A stretch of 50,601 nt of DNA, taken from the NCBI RefSeq assembly GCF_015207105.1, contig NZ_JADEXO010000036.1, positions 1 through 50,601 of the forward strand, read 5' to 3'. The notes beneath the pieces were generated by a model. The model made no database searches, was not told the DNA's origin, and saw only the letters and a program-made list of their open reading frames with translations. A program made the translations under genes and the position numbers. Below, one piece after another: positions 8,441 through 17,288 of this stretch. The stretch's first letter is position 1; every line of letters starts with the position of its first letter. Origin of the DNA: a cf. Phormidesmis sp. LEGE 11477 (GTDB taxonomy: Bacteria > Cyanobacteriota > Cyanobacteriia > Phormidesmidales > Phormidesmidaceae).

Positions 8441-9604
8441 ATGAAGCTTCCCATAGCCAGCCTCAATAAAGTGAAGCTTCAGAGCCTCAAACCCTTTCAG
8501 GCAATTGCTGAAAAGCTCTCTTCTAGCAAGGCCCGTCTAGCTGGCACTCATCAGCTCACCCGCGCCCAGACCGAAGAAAGCGCGAAAGCAGGAAGTACAA
8601 AGGAGGGGCAGTCAGCAAAGGGCCATTCAAAGGAAAAGAACGCTTATCAAATAGCCCTAACGCTGCTGTTGGTTCGCCCCTGGGTGCTAGTGCTGGGCTT
8701 TTGGATATTCTCGATGGGGATTGGCACTCTGGCGCTCGGTGGCATGTTGAGTCCTAGAAGATTGACCAGGGCGCTACCAGAACCCACGACTAATACACCA
8801 GTAGCTAGCTCTAATCGGTCTGCTGATACTCTGAATTCAGACTCGGCTGCTCTAGCTGAAGCTGGCGATGCTGCGGCTGTAGAGAATACAGGTTCGACTG
8901 ACACTAACGCAGCAAATGGTAGTCAGTTGCCTTTGGCGCTGCCGCTCGTTTTACTAGTCAGTGCCTGTGCGGTAGGCTGCTTCGTAATTTCGAGGCGGCG
9001 GGCAATGAAAATGGCCGCTGCTAGAGCGCGAGTTCGAAAAGGGTCTGGCAGTTTGAAAATTAGTACAGCCACAAGTAGTGCTAGCCCTAGCAGAGCAGGC
9101 GCTGGTAAGACCAACAGGAATAAAGCGGAGGGGAGAGTCGGTATTACAGCGGCTTCCGTGCGTCCGGTTAGAAAGGCATCCATACGCACGCTCACCAAAG
9201 CTATCCCGACCGTTAAGACAGCGGCTAAAGCGGCTAAAACATCAGCCAAAAAGCCAGCTAGTATCTCTTTCCCGAAGTTTAGTAATCTTTCTGCTACCTC
9301 TCCTTCGCAGCGGCGATCGCGTTCCAAAACTGGCCGGGCTGCTCGAGCGGCAGTTAGGTCGGCGGGGAAGAACAATCAGGTCTTAGCATCTCGGGCGACG
9401 GCGGTGCGCTCTAGCGCTCGCTCTCAACAGGCCCACTCTCAACAGGCTCGGACTCTACTGAGAAAAAATACGATCCGAGCGGCCAGTCGGCGGCAACAGC
9501 CCATGGTGAGTGTTGTACCAGCTAGCGAGTCTCATACTTTGGACTGGCGCGAGGCTAGTCTGGCGCATCAGATGGATGTACGTCCTCACCGCTCAGCGAT
9601 GTGA
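8441..9604 (+). CDS. membrane protein with long basic histone-H1-like tail, function unknown
   Basis: I do not recognise this family. ATG 8441 is preferred over a TTG at 8432, giving 387 residues. Two hydrophobic segments are visible, VRPWVLVLGFWIFSMGIGTLAL (about 80-103) and LPLALPLVLLVSACAVGCFVI (about 163-183), separated by a Ser/Thr/Asn/Ala-rich stretch. The second helix is followed by RRRAMKMAAARARVRKG, so the following tail is cytoplasmic by the positive-inside rule. That tail (about 185-365) is Ala/Ser/Lys/Arg-rich, resembling bacterial H1-like proteins (TAAKAAKTSAKKPAS). It could tether DNA or another polyanion to the membrane, which is speculation. It is convergent with cca. Confidence 0.6.
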   Translation: MKLPIASLNKVKLQSLKPFQAIAEKLSSSKARLAGTHQLTRAQTEESAKAGSTKEGQSAKGHSKEKNAYQIALTLLLVRPWVLVLGFWIFSMGIGTLALGGMLSPRRLTRALPEPTTNTPVASSNRSADTLNSDSAALAEAGDAAAVENTGSTDTNAANGSQLPLALPLVLLVSACAVGCFVISRRRAMKMAAARARVRKGSGSLKISTATSSASPSRAGAGKTNRNKAEGRVGITAASVRPVRKASIRTLTKAIPTVKTAAKAAKTSAKKPASISFPKFSNLSATSPSQRRSRSKTGRAARAAVRSAGKNNQVLASRATAVRSSARSQQAHSQQARTLLRKNTIRAASRRQQPMVSVVPASESHTLDWREASLAHQMDVRPHRSAM

Positions 9605-9614
9605 TTTTGACAGT

Positions 9615-9674
9615 CTGAATTTTGGGATTCTAAATTTCGGCGCTCTAAATTTTGGGATTCTGAATTTCAATCCC
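9615..9674. repeat. 15-bp imperfect tandem repeat, 4 copies, at the 3' end of cca
   Basis: Four consecutive units begin CTGAATTTTGGGATT, CTAAATTTCGGCGCT, CTAAATTTTGGGATT and CTGAATTTCAATCCC (9615, 9630, 9645, 9660). The cca stop codon (9645-9647 on the minus strand) falls at the start of unit three, so the repeats have rewritten the last few residues and the intergenic space between two convergent genes. Confidence 0.85.
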
Positions 9675-10916
9675 GTGGTTGTGCTGCTTGATCCAGGCGA
9701 TCGCATCCGCTTGGGTGCTGATTTTACCTTCTGCCTGGGCCTGTTCGACGGCGGCTAGCAGCTTGCCAATCTGAGGACCAGGGGCAATGGCTAGCTGTCG
9801 CATCAGCAGCTTTCCACTGAGCAAAGGCTGAGCGTGGGCGATCGCATCTTCTGGGTCTAGAAACCGATCGATCATCGGCTTTAGCACTGACAGCTCCACA
9901 CCCTGGGCCAGAGCAAGTAGCGCCACCGATAAAAAAGCATCTCCTACCCGCTTGAATAGGAAGAACTGCCCAGCTCTATCCATCGAGCCGCTACGGAGTT
10001 GTTCAATGGCAGGTGCCGCTTGAATTAGCTTTAGAACAATCTTCGCTTCAGCGCGGCTGTATTTGAGCTGAGCGAGCTCTTGCGCTGCAGAGTCAACATC
10101 TGAGCTAAGCAGACAGCTAAGCTTAGCCGCTTTGATCCAGCTACGATAGCAGCCAGGTGGAGCGGGCTGACGCCAGCCGTTTAGCCGTTTGGCATCAGCG
10201 GGATAGGCCGTTTGGAGCTGGGCGATCGCATCGTCAATCGCCCCGATCAGCTCAATGCTCTTGCAATCAAACTGGGGTAGACAAAACGCTAGCAGCCGAT
10301 TGCGCCAAATAGAACTAAGCCAGGCGCTACCGGCTGAGCTGCTGAGCAAGGCATCAAGCTCGCTACGAACCCGCTCCATCGATATTTGCTGAAGCTTGGG
10401 CGCGAGCTGTCTGATAGCAGCTTGAGTATCACTTTCTAGCGTGAAACCTAGCTGCGCGGCTTGACGATAGGCTCTCATTAATCGCAAAGGGTCATCGGCT
10501 AGATTTTGGTAGCTGACCATGCGTAAGGTTTTGGCATCGAGATCGGCCTGGCCACCCAGCGGGTCAATGACGGTTTTGCTGTGTGGATGGAAGGCGATCG
10601 CATTAACCGTAAAATCGCGCCGCTGCAAGTCATCTTCGATGCGATCGCCCTGCTGCTGGGCGAAATCGACCGTCATTTGGCCGAACACGACCCTAGCGAT
10701 CTGTCTGGCCTCATCCAAAACGACAAATCCTGCACCATACTGCTGCGCCAAGGCTGAAGCGGTTTCTATCGCATGATGCGGCAGCACCAAATCCAAATCC
10801 AGGTAATCAGACCGCCGCTGTAAAAGCTGGTCGCGAACGCTACCACCGACTAGATAGCTAGCATCGGGCAGCGCCTCAATAGAAAAAGGCCAGGTTTCAG
10901 GAACAAAAGGGGACAT
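9645..10916 (-). CDS. cca: CCA tRNA nucleotidyltransferase / poly(A) polymerase family
   Basis: This enzyme adds or repairs the 3' CCA of tRNAs; the tmRNA in this window also lacks an encoded CCA and would need it. The class II nucleotidyltransferase head is complete: YLVGGSVRDQLLQRRSDYLDLDLVLP (about 21-46) with the GGSVRD loop and the DLD metal-binding carboxylates. RRDFTVNAIAFHP, the ribose/NTP-binding region DPLRLMRAYRQAAQLGF and LDALL follow. The C-terminal all-helical half is less conserved. Some cyanobacterial homologues split A- and CC-adding activity, and this cannot be decided from sequence alone. The extreme C terminus (GIEIQNPKI) is encoded by the tandem repeat. Confidence 0.9.
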   Translation of the reverse strand: MSPFVPETWPFSIEALPDASYLVGGSVRDQLLQRRSDYLDLDLVLPHHAIETASALAQQYGAGFVVLDEARQIARVVFGQMTVDFAQQQGDRIEDDLQRRDFTVNAIAFHPHSKTVIDPLGGQADLDAKTLRMVSYQNLADDPLRLMRAYRQAAQLGFTLESDTQAAIRQLAPKLQQISMERVRSELDALLSSSAGSAWLSSIWRNRLLAFCLPQFDCKSIELIGAIDDAIAQLQTAYPADAKRLNGWRQPAPPGCYRSWIKAAKLSCLLSSDVDSAAQELAQLKYSRAEAKIVLKLIQAAPAIEQLRSGSMDRAGQFFLFKRVGDAFLSVALLALAQGVELSVLKPMIDRFLDPEDAIAHAQPLLSGKLLMRQLAIAPGPQIGKLLAAVEQAQAEGKISTQADAIAWIKQHNHGIEIQNPKI

Positions 10917-10948
10917 GCAAATGGACGGTAACCGCAGCGCTTGGGTGT

Positions 10949-10980
10949 TTGCTGATAAGTTGCTCGCTGAATATCAGCAA
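10949..10980. repeat. 9-bp inverted repeat in the divergent cca-ycf34 promoter region
   Basis: TTGCTGATA (10949-10957) and TATCAGCAA (10972-10980) are perfect inverted copies separated by 14 bases. It could be an operator or just a hairpin. There is no T-run to make it a terminator. Confidence 0.45.
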
Positions 10981-11110
10981 CAAAATGGCAATCACAACAG
11001 TCCGTCATTCTATCGCCAATATCACTCCAAACCGAGAATCAGAATATCTCTAACGATCAGCTCTAAAAATCTTACGCTACAGTAAAACAAAGCGACCAGA
11101 GGGCTGGCCT

Positions 11111-11392
11111 ATGTGTATTTGCGTTAACTGTCAGTACGTTGATAGCTGCATCACTTACCACGCGGTGGAGACCAATCACCAGCAGCCACATCTGACTGAG
11201 CTGCCCAGCTTTGAGCCGACTAATCCGACGATCAACGCCAATATCATGCTGCCAAAGGTAGAGGTAAAAGGCGAGAAGATTGTTCAAGAAAGTGAGTTTG
11301 GCTTTGAATATGACGTAGTCGGGTGTGAGAGCTTTTCTAAAGATATGGGGAAATGGGCTAGGCTACGCCCCGGTGAAGCGATTCCTACCTAG
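11111..11392 (+). CDS. ycf34: Ycf34 family protein
   Basis: Ycf34 is a small protein found in cyanobacteria and algal plastids and linked to an iron-sulfur cluster and photosynthetic electron transport in Synechocystis. The N terminus MCICVNCQYVDSCITYHAVE is diagnostic, with Cys2, Cys4, Cys7 and Cys13 as probable ligands. VGCESF near residue 70 supplies a further conserved cysteine. The 93-residue length is close to the family norm. The kinase/WD40 gene starts about 35 bp downstream on the same strand, so they may share a transcript. Confidence 0.92.
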   Translation: MCICVNCQYVDSCITYHAVETNHQQPHLTELPSFEPTNPTINANIMLPKVEVKGEKIVQESEFGFEYDVVGCESFSKDMGKWARLRPGEAIPT

Positions 11393-11426
11393 TGTTCAGA
11401 CTCGTGCTCAGGCCAGTGCCCAGAGA

Positions 11427-13481
11427 ATGATGATGGTCTACTGTCCTAATCCTGTCTGTCCAAAGCCAGAGAATCCTAGCACCGCAAATTTTTGTCAGGC
11501 ATGCGGCAGTGCCTTAACGGTGAGCGATCGCTATCGTCTCAAATCGCTCTTGGGTAAGGGTGGATTTGGTCGAACTTTTTTGGCGACGCAACTGACGACC
11601 GAATCTGCTGGCGAGGGCGAGGGCCGATCACCCGATCGCCCTCCTTTATGTGTTGTCAAACAGATCTATCTTGGGGTTTCTAGCCTAGAGTCGAAGTTTG
11701 GCGCAGAGGCCCAGCGGCTACGACGGCTAGGAGAGCATCCCCAAATTCCTCGGCTGATAGAGGCGATCGCATCTACGCAAGGCTATTTTCTAGTCCAGGA
11801 ATATGCGCCCGGTCAGAACTTGCAGCAGAAGATAGAAACCAAAGGGGCATGGACAGAAGATCGGGTGCGATCGCTTCTAGAATCGCTGGTGAACGTTCTG
11901 CAATACGTTCATAGCTTTCAGATTATTCATCGCGATATCAAACCCGCCAATATTGTCAGCCCTAGTATTACGAGCGATCGGAAAGTAACGCTGCCGATAC
12001 TAGTCGATTTTGGGGCGGCGAGATCTATTCGCCACAGCGAGGCTAAGACTATCATCGGCAGTGCTGGCTATGCAGCGCCGGAGCAGTCGATGGGACAGGC
12101 AACCTTCGCTAGCGACGTGTATAGTTTGGGACTGACCTGCCTCTATCTGCTGACAGGACTACACCCCTTTGATCTGTACTCGGCTGTAGAAGATCGGTGG
12201 GTTTGGCAAGACTACCTACCAACGCCCGTTGAAGATCGATTCGCACAGGTGCTGAACCAGATGGTGGCGCGTTCTTTGCAGCAGCGCTACGAAAGTATGG
12301 AACAAGTTGCCCTCGACTTGCAATCTTCTCAGAACCTGCTAGTTGAGGGCTCTCAAAAAATTATTACCCACGCTAAGCGATCTGTTCCAGGACTCAAAAG
12401 CGCACTGGGTTCAGCTAGCAGCACAGCGCTCAATCGGCTGTGGTCTGCGGGCCAACAACAACTTTATAAGATAGCTACTGCAAAGACGGCCACCTCATCT
12501 ACCGTGATTACTCGCGAGCAAACCTGGCGGCGGCGGCATCGGCTAGCACCAGACATTGGGCTGGTGCGATCGCTTTCTATCAGCTCAGATGGCCGAATTT
12601 TTGCCAGCGGTGGCATTGATGGTGCTGTGCGGCTATGGAAACTGCCCAGCGGCAAGCTGATACATTCTTTTACTCGTCGCTTGCTAGTCAGAACAGGCCA
12701 TGCAGCGGCAGTCACAGCCCTAACCTTTCATCCCGATGGCAAGGCGCTCTACAGTGCTAGCGAAGATGGCACGATCAAAGAATGGGACAGGGCAGGGCAG
12801 TGTTTGCTCAACACAGTGCCGACTGCTGGTTGGACACCCAATGACTTGCTAGTAAGCCCGGACGGGACTCAGCTAGTCAGTTCTAACAGCGATGGCCAAA
12901 TCGTAGTTTGGGATATTGAGACGCTGCTACCGGCTGAACGGTTGACTCAGCATCAAAAGCGAGTGACAGCGGTAGCGATATCCTATCGAGGTGAGCTGCT
13001 AGTGAGCGCTAGCGATGATGGCACCGTGAAGCTGTGGAAACGCCAGCAAATAGAAGGAAAATGGCAGCTTCGACTGGCTAAGAGTCTGACCGTAGTCCCG
13101 CAAAAAGAAGGGGGCGTGAGGGGGGCGATCGCGCTTGCTCTACAGACGTGTGATCAAGTATCTGGCTATCGACTGATCGTGGCAGCTTCTACCGAAGTTC
13201 TTCGGTATGACGTTAACGAGCATCTAGAAATTTCTGCGCCGATTACGCTTTATCGATCTACTTATGAAATCAAGGCGATCGCGCTGAGCCCAGATGGACA
13301 TCTAGCAGTCGGCGGCGAAGAGCGTAGCTTGACCCTGTGGAATATTGAACGTGGCGACTGTGCGGCAAAGCTGGCGCATGACTGGGGCATAGAGGCGATC
13401 GCCTTTTCTCCCGATAGCCAGACACTAGTTACGGCCAGTACAGACGAAGTCATTTCTATCTGGCAGCGTAACCACAGCTAA
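11427..13481 (+). CDS. serine/threonine protein kinase with N-terminal zinc ribbon and C-terminal WD40 repeats
   Basis: This is a cyanobacterial Hanks-type kinase in three parts. A short zinc ribbon has CPNPVC and CQAC cysteine pairs (residues 6-26). The kinase domain (about 33-300) has glycine loop LGKGGFGRT, Lys in VVKQIY, catalytic HRDIKPANI (from 168), DFGAAR (from 194) and AAPEQSMGQATFASDVYSLG, so it appears active. WD40 repeats from about 375 to the end include DGAVRLWKLPSG, DGTIKEWDRAG, DGQIVVWDIET, DGTVKLWKR and TLWNIERG. No transmembrane segment is visible. The cluster of three ATGs at 11427-11435 fits the start just before the zinc ribbon; the frame is open upstream into ycf34. Its substrate is unknown. 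Confidence 0.92.
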   Translation: MMMVYCPNPVCPKPENPSTANFCQACGSALTVSDRYRLKSLLGKGGFGRTFLATQLTTESAGEGEGRSPDRPPLCVVKQIYLGVSSLESKFGAEAQRLRRLGEHPQIPRLIEAIASTQGYFLVQEYAPGQNLQQKIETKGAWTEDRVRSLLESLVNVLQYVHSFQIIHRDIKPANIVSPSITSDRKVTLPILVDFGAARSIRHSEAKTIIGSAGYAAPEQSMGQATFASDVYSLGLTCLYLLTGLHPFDLYSAVEDRWVWQDYLPTPVEDRFAQVLNQMVARSLQQRYESMEQVALDLQSSQNLLVEGSQKIITHAKRSVPGLKSALGSASSTALNRLWSAGQQQLYKIATAKTATSSTVITREQTWRRRHRLAPDIGLVRSLSISSDGRIFASGGIDGAVRLWKLPSGKLIHSFTRRLLVRTGHAAAVTALTFHPDGKALYSASEDGTIKEWDRAGQCLLNTVPTAGWTPNDLLVSPDGTQLVSSNSDGQIVVWDIETLLPAERLTQHQKRVTAVAISYRGELLVSASDDGTVKLWKRQQIEGKWQLRLAKSLTVVPQKEGGVRGAIALALQTCDQVSGYRLIVAASTEVLRYDVNEHLEISAPITLYRSTYEIKAIALSPDGHLAVGGEERSLTLWNIERGDCAAKLAHDWGIEAIAFSPDSQTLVTASTDEVISIWQRNHS

Positions 13482-13537
13482 ATATGCTTTCAGGTTGCTG
13501 GGCATGCTGAGAACGTAGCTCACAGTTTGAAAGACCT

Positions 13538-13750
13538 ATGAACAGGCTGATTACAGTTCTTGGAACGCTCGCCCTGATAGTTATCTGTTTATACGCTGGA
13601 CTAGCACTGCTAGATGTTGGATTAGATATTAGTAGAGGTCTCTGGTATTGGATGCGTTACGACCTTTTGCCGGGTCTAGTTTGGGCGATTGGGCTTGGCG
13701 CTATCATCTGGGTTATCTGGGGTTTAGTCAGCCGCAACAATCGTATCTAA
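13538..13750 (+). CDS. small two-helix membrane protein, unknown
   Basis: This 70-residue protein consists of two hydrophobic segments (LITVLGTLALIVICLYAGLALL, about 4-25, and LLPGLVWAIGLGAIIWVIWGLV, about 43-64) joined by DVGLDISRGLWYWMRYD, with a basic end SRNNRI. No named family is recognised. It lies 56 bp downstream of the kinase gene on the same strand and its stop is 5 bp from the convergent murJ stop, so it is likely the last gene of that transcript. Confidence 0.65.
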   Translation: MNRLITVLGTLALIVICLYAGLALLDVGLDISRGLWYWMRYDLLPGLVWAIGLGAIIWVIWGLVSRNNRI

Positions 13751-13755
13751 AAGCG

Positions 13756-15354
13756 TTAGCGGCCCAGCTTCTGTCGAATGCGCTGCGCTAGCAAATCGGC
13801 TTCAGGTATCTTGAGCACGATAGTCAGCAGGGCAAAGGTCACTAGCCCGACGCTGCCTGCTATACACATTTGAATCACATTTGCCAAAAAGCCTTCTGAA
13901 CCAACGATGCTTGCTAACCCTCCTCGGGTAAACCAGCAGGAGACACCGCTCAGGAAACTTGCAGCCGTGATGACCGCAATGCTGCGAGCCCAGTCCGCTA
14001 CTGGCAATCCATCAATTTTGCGTGCTAGCAGCACCGTCATTGCAATTAGCGAAACAATATTCACGCCGATGGTGGCCACGACCAGCCCCGGCGGTCCCAT
14101 TAGATTAAACAGCACATAGTCTAAAGCTGCATTCGTCACAATATTAACCAGGCTGATATTAAACGGCGTTTGGCCATCGCCTAGTGCGTAAAACACCCGC
14201 ACCATCACGTCCCGAGCCAGATAGACAAACATGCCAGCGCCATAGGCAATTAGCATTACACTCACCAGGGCAACCGCATCTTCATCAAAGGCACCGCGCT
14301 CATAAACCACGCTGACAATCGGCCTCGCCAGCGTGACAATCAGCGCACTGAGCGGCAGCATGGTCAACGCGACTAAGATCAGACTCTGACGAATACGCTG
14401 CTTGAGTTCGGGCCACTGATCAGGCAGGGTGAGACGGGAGAAGATCGGTAGAAAAGGAACTAAGACAATATTAGAAATGATGCCAAGCGGCGCTTGGATC
14501 AGTAGGTTGGCAAAGTTCAAGGAGGCTAAGGTACCTGGGACTCTAGCGGCAAAGTACAGATCGGTATAGACGTTAATTTGCAAGCTGCCAGAAGAAAAGG
14601 TCGCCGGTGCCAGCACCTTGAGCACATCGCGAACGCCTGGATCTTTAAGTTTAAATCCTAGCTTCGGTCGGCCTAGTCCAGACTTCCATAGGGCTGGAAC
14701 TTGAACCAGCCATTGCAAGATAGCGCCGATCAGTGAACCTAAAGCCAGGACCATGCCGCCAATCATCAGATTGCTAGGATTGCTAATATCGCCGCCGAGA
14801 ACCAGCCACAGAACGCCGAGACTGACCATCACCGCTGAACTAGAGAGCAGCGGACTAATAGACGGTAGCCAGTACTGATCGGCGGCATTGAGAGTACCAA
14901 AACCAATACCAATGAAGCCCGCAAACAGCGTAATCGGAGCCATGATCCGTAGCTGCATGACTGCGATCGCCCGGCTCTCTAACCCAATTTCTGTCGCACT
15001 AAAGCCCTGTCCGATGAAGCCGATAATCGGATCGGCGAACACAATTAGCAGCACGGTTACAGCCGTTAGCACAATCGCGATCATCGTCGTAACCGTTTCG
15101 ACTAGCGGCGCAATCTCTTCTTTTTTGCGTTTGGCGACGACGCTGACAATGGCACTGTGAAACGGCCCGTTGATCCCACCGAGCAAAATCAGCAAAAACC
15201 CAGGAATCACATACGAAATGCTGTAGGCATCGGTCACTGGCCCCGTACCAAACGCAGCGGCGATCACGGTCTCTCTTAGCAGGCCAAACACCTTACTTAG
15301 CAGCGTCGCGGCGGCTACAATTCCGGCAATTCCTGCTAGCGATCGCTTACCCAA
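13756..15354 (-). CDS. murJ: lipid II flippase MurJ (MviN)
   Basis: MurJ flips lipid II across the cytoplasmic membrane for peptidoglycan synthesis. The 532-residue protein has about 14 hydrophobic segments, the family norm. Characteristic stretches are AAATLLSKVFGLLRETVIAAAFG near the N terminus with the conserved Arg, FNISLVNIVTNAALDYVLFN, RDVMVRVFYALGDGQTPFN and the LIAYGAGMFVYLARD segment. It works in the same pathway as mraY later in this window, but the two genes are not linked. The gene is followed upstream by 150 bp without features before the uptake operon. Confidence 0.93.
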   Translation of the reverse strand: MGKRSLAGIAGIVAAATLLSKVFGLLRETVIAAAFGTGPVTDAYSISYVIPGFLLILLGGINGPFHSAIVSVVAKRKKEEIAPLVETVTTMIAIVLTAVTVLLIVFADPIIGFIGQGFSATEIGLESRAIAVMQLRIMAPITLFAGFIGIGFGTLNAADQYWLPSISPLLSSSAVMVSLGVLWLVLGGDISNPSNLMIGGMVLALGSLIGAILQWLVQVPALWKSGLGRPKLGFKLKDPGVRDVLKVLAPATFSSGSLQINVYTDLYFAARVPGTLASLNFANLLIQAPLGIISNIVLVPFLPIFSRLTLPDQWPELKQRIRQSLILVALTMLPLSALIVTLARPIVSVVYERGAFDEDAVALVSVMLIAYGAGMFVYLARDVMVRVFYALGDGQTPFNISLVNIVTNAALDYVLFNLMGPPGLVVATIGVNIVSLIAMTVLLARKIDGLPVADWARSIAVITAASFLSGVSCWFTRGGLASIVGSEGFLANVIQMCIAGSVGLVTFALLTIVLKIPEADLLAQRIRQKLGR

Positions 15355-15505
15355 AATAATTCCTCACAAAAGCCCGTTCTAGAAGCTGCCTACTAGGACA
15401 CATCCACAGCAGATCGTATTATTCCGAAAATTCTTGGACTAACCCTAAACCCGATCAGTCACATTTAATCATCGCAGGACTAGAGCAAACTCGACGAATA
15501 CAAGA

Positions 15506-17278
15506 TCAGCGCACCGCTGATCTCATCTGGGCGCTAATCGTGTCAACGATGATGGTTAAGCCGATAAAAACCAGCAGCGTCGCGGCTAGGCCGCTATAGT
15601 CAAAGCTGCTGAGCTGTTCTGTCATCAGCCTACCCAGTCCACCAACGCCCACAAGTCCGACAATCACGGTTTCGCGTAGACAGACCTCCCAACGATAGAG
15701 AATATAGGCTAGGAACCGAGCGAAATTAGCGGGCAAGATCCCATAGAATACGATGCCGCTGCCAGAAGCGCCGAGCGATCGCAGTGCCCGTAGTGGCCTA
15801 TCTGGGAGATTCTCATTCACCTCTGCCATTAGCCGACCCAGAATCCCAAAGTTGTGAATCGCCAGCGCCAGCGCCCCTGGCCAAACCCCTGGATACATTC
15901 CAAAAACAATAATCAGTGCCAGTATCGGCGCAGGAATCGCCCTGGCCGCGAGCAAGATCAGCCGCGAGAGCAAAAGAACCAGATGACCACCGCCCCAGCG
16001 ACTAGCCGTCCCAACACTCTGCAACAAGCCACCCGGCAAAAAGAAGTTTTGAGCTGCCGGAAAGGAAAAGAGAACGCCGCCGATTCCCGCTAGGTTAATC
16101 GCTAAAACAGACATGGCAACGGTCTGGAGCGCCAGCGGCACCAAAGAAAAAGAGAGCGCCGATAAAACCCGATCTGGTGTGACTTGGCTAGCTAAGTCGA
16201 TCAAAAAGGGAGGTGATCGGCCTATTCGCGCCCAGCCGAGATCAAGGTAGGCAAAACATAAGGGAATAGAAAGCGCGATCGCCAGCCAAGAACCCCAGAT
16301 AAAGAAACGATTTCGCTCGGTGGCAGCCCTTCTCTTCTGCGCGTTTGTTCTTCTCGCAATATCCATGCGACTGACAAAGCCCATCTGCCGCCTGAGTTTC
16401 GCACTCCATGTATCGACCAAGCCATTGAGTAATATCAGCGCGTAAAAGCCCGTCCAAACCTCTGCATACTGCAAAGACTGCCAGCTCAGGAAGATCTGCT
16501 CGCCCAGTCCGCCCGCGCCAATAATGCCGAGCACTGCCGCCGCCCGCAGCGAACATTCAAACCGATAGAACCCGTAAGAAATTAGATTTGGTAGCGCCTG
16601 TGGCAACTGCGCGTAGAAAAAAGCAGTCACTGGATAAACGCCGCTGTTGACCAAAGCATTCAAAGGCTCAGCCGGCGTCTCGTCGATAATTTCGGAAAAG
16701 ACTTTGGCAGTGATCGCACCAAAAGGAATGGCGATCGCACACACGCCCACAATCGGGTCTAGTCCCAATACATTTAGCAGCAGCAATCCCCAGATCAGCT
16801 CATGAATTGCCCTGGGCACCGCCAAGCCGCCGCGCAGCACCATCCATATGCCTTGACCCACCGTGCCCGGCAAAAATATCCTCCACCAAAGCCGAGAGCA
16901 AGCAACCCCAAAAATCAGTCCAATGACTAAGCTGAGCGTCGTGCCACAGACCGCAAAGGCAAACGTTGCTAGCGCTGCTTTTGCCATCACCCAGAGGAAA
17001 GCAGGAGATAGCTCAGGGCGAAAGCTAGCGGATAGAAACTGATAGATCGAAGCGCATCCGCCCCAGTTCAGCTCGGGCGTGCCCGATACTCGTAACGCCC
17101 AGAGCGTGAACAAAAACCATAGGAAAAGAACAAACAGCCTTTTGAAATTGGCTTTGCTAGTAAATGGCTGGGGCGATCGCTCACCAGATGGTTTATTGCC
17201 GGACAGTTCATTACCGGGCAGTTCATTACCAAGCGGCTCACCAGAAACCTTAGAAACGTCAGTAGAAAAGTTCTTCAA
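15506..17278 (-). CDS. phnE: PhnE-type ABC transporter permease, two permease domains fused
   Basis: This is the membrane component of the phosphonate/phosphite/selenate-type uptake system encoded with phnC and phnD. The 590 residues hold two homologous binding-protein-dependent permease domains in tandem (about 60-290 and 330-590). Each carries a PhnE-like coupling region: PQALPNLISYGFYRFECSLRAAAVLG with GAGGLG in the first, PANFARFLAYILYRWEVCLRETVIVG with GVGGLG in the second. Single PhnE proteins are about half this length, so one polypeptide probably supplies both halves. The N-terminal 20-odd residues (GNELP-GNELS-GNKPS) come from a 15-bp tandem repeat. phnC ends 10 bp upstream. Confidence 0.88.
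   Translation of the reverse strand: MKNFSTDVSKVSGEPLGNELPGNELSGNKPSGERSPQPFTSKANFKRLFVLFLWFLFTLWALRVSGTPELNWGGCASIYQFLSASFRPELSPAFLWVMAKAALATFAFAVCGTTLSLVIGLIFGVACSRLWWRIFLPGTVGQGIWMVLRGGLAVPRAIHELIWGLLLLNVLGLDPIVGVCAIAIPFGAITAKVFSEIIDETPAEPLNALVNSGVYPVTAFFYAQLPQALPNLISYGFYRFECSLRAAAVLGIIGAGGLGEQIFLSWQSLQYAEVWTGFYALILLNGLVDTWSAKLRRQMGFVSRMDIARRTNAQKRRAATERNRFFIWGSWLAIALSIPLCFAYLDLGWARIGRSPPFLIDLASQVTPDRVLSALSFSLVPLALQTVAMSVLAINLAGIGGVLFSFPAAQNFFLPGGLLQSVGTASRWGGGHLVLLLSRLILLAARAIPAPILALIIVFGMYPGVWPGALALAIHNFGILGRLMAEVNENLPDRPLRALRSLGASGSGIVFYGILPANFARFLAYILYRWEVCLRETVIVGLVGVGGLGRLMTEQLSSFDYSGLAATLLVFIGLTIIVDTISAQMRSAVR
17185..17244. repeat. 15-bp tandem repeat at the 5' end of phnE, 4 copies
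   Basis: Units at 17185, 17200, 17215 and 17230; the two central ones (CGGACAGTTCATTAC and CGGGCAGTTCATTAC) differ at one base, and the outer ones are more diverged. In the permease they encode a pentapeptide-periodic N terminus (GNELP, GNELS, GNKPS). Confidence 0.8.
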
Positions 17279-17288
17279 GGGGGGATCG

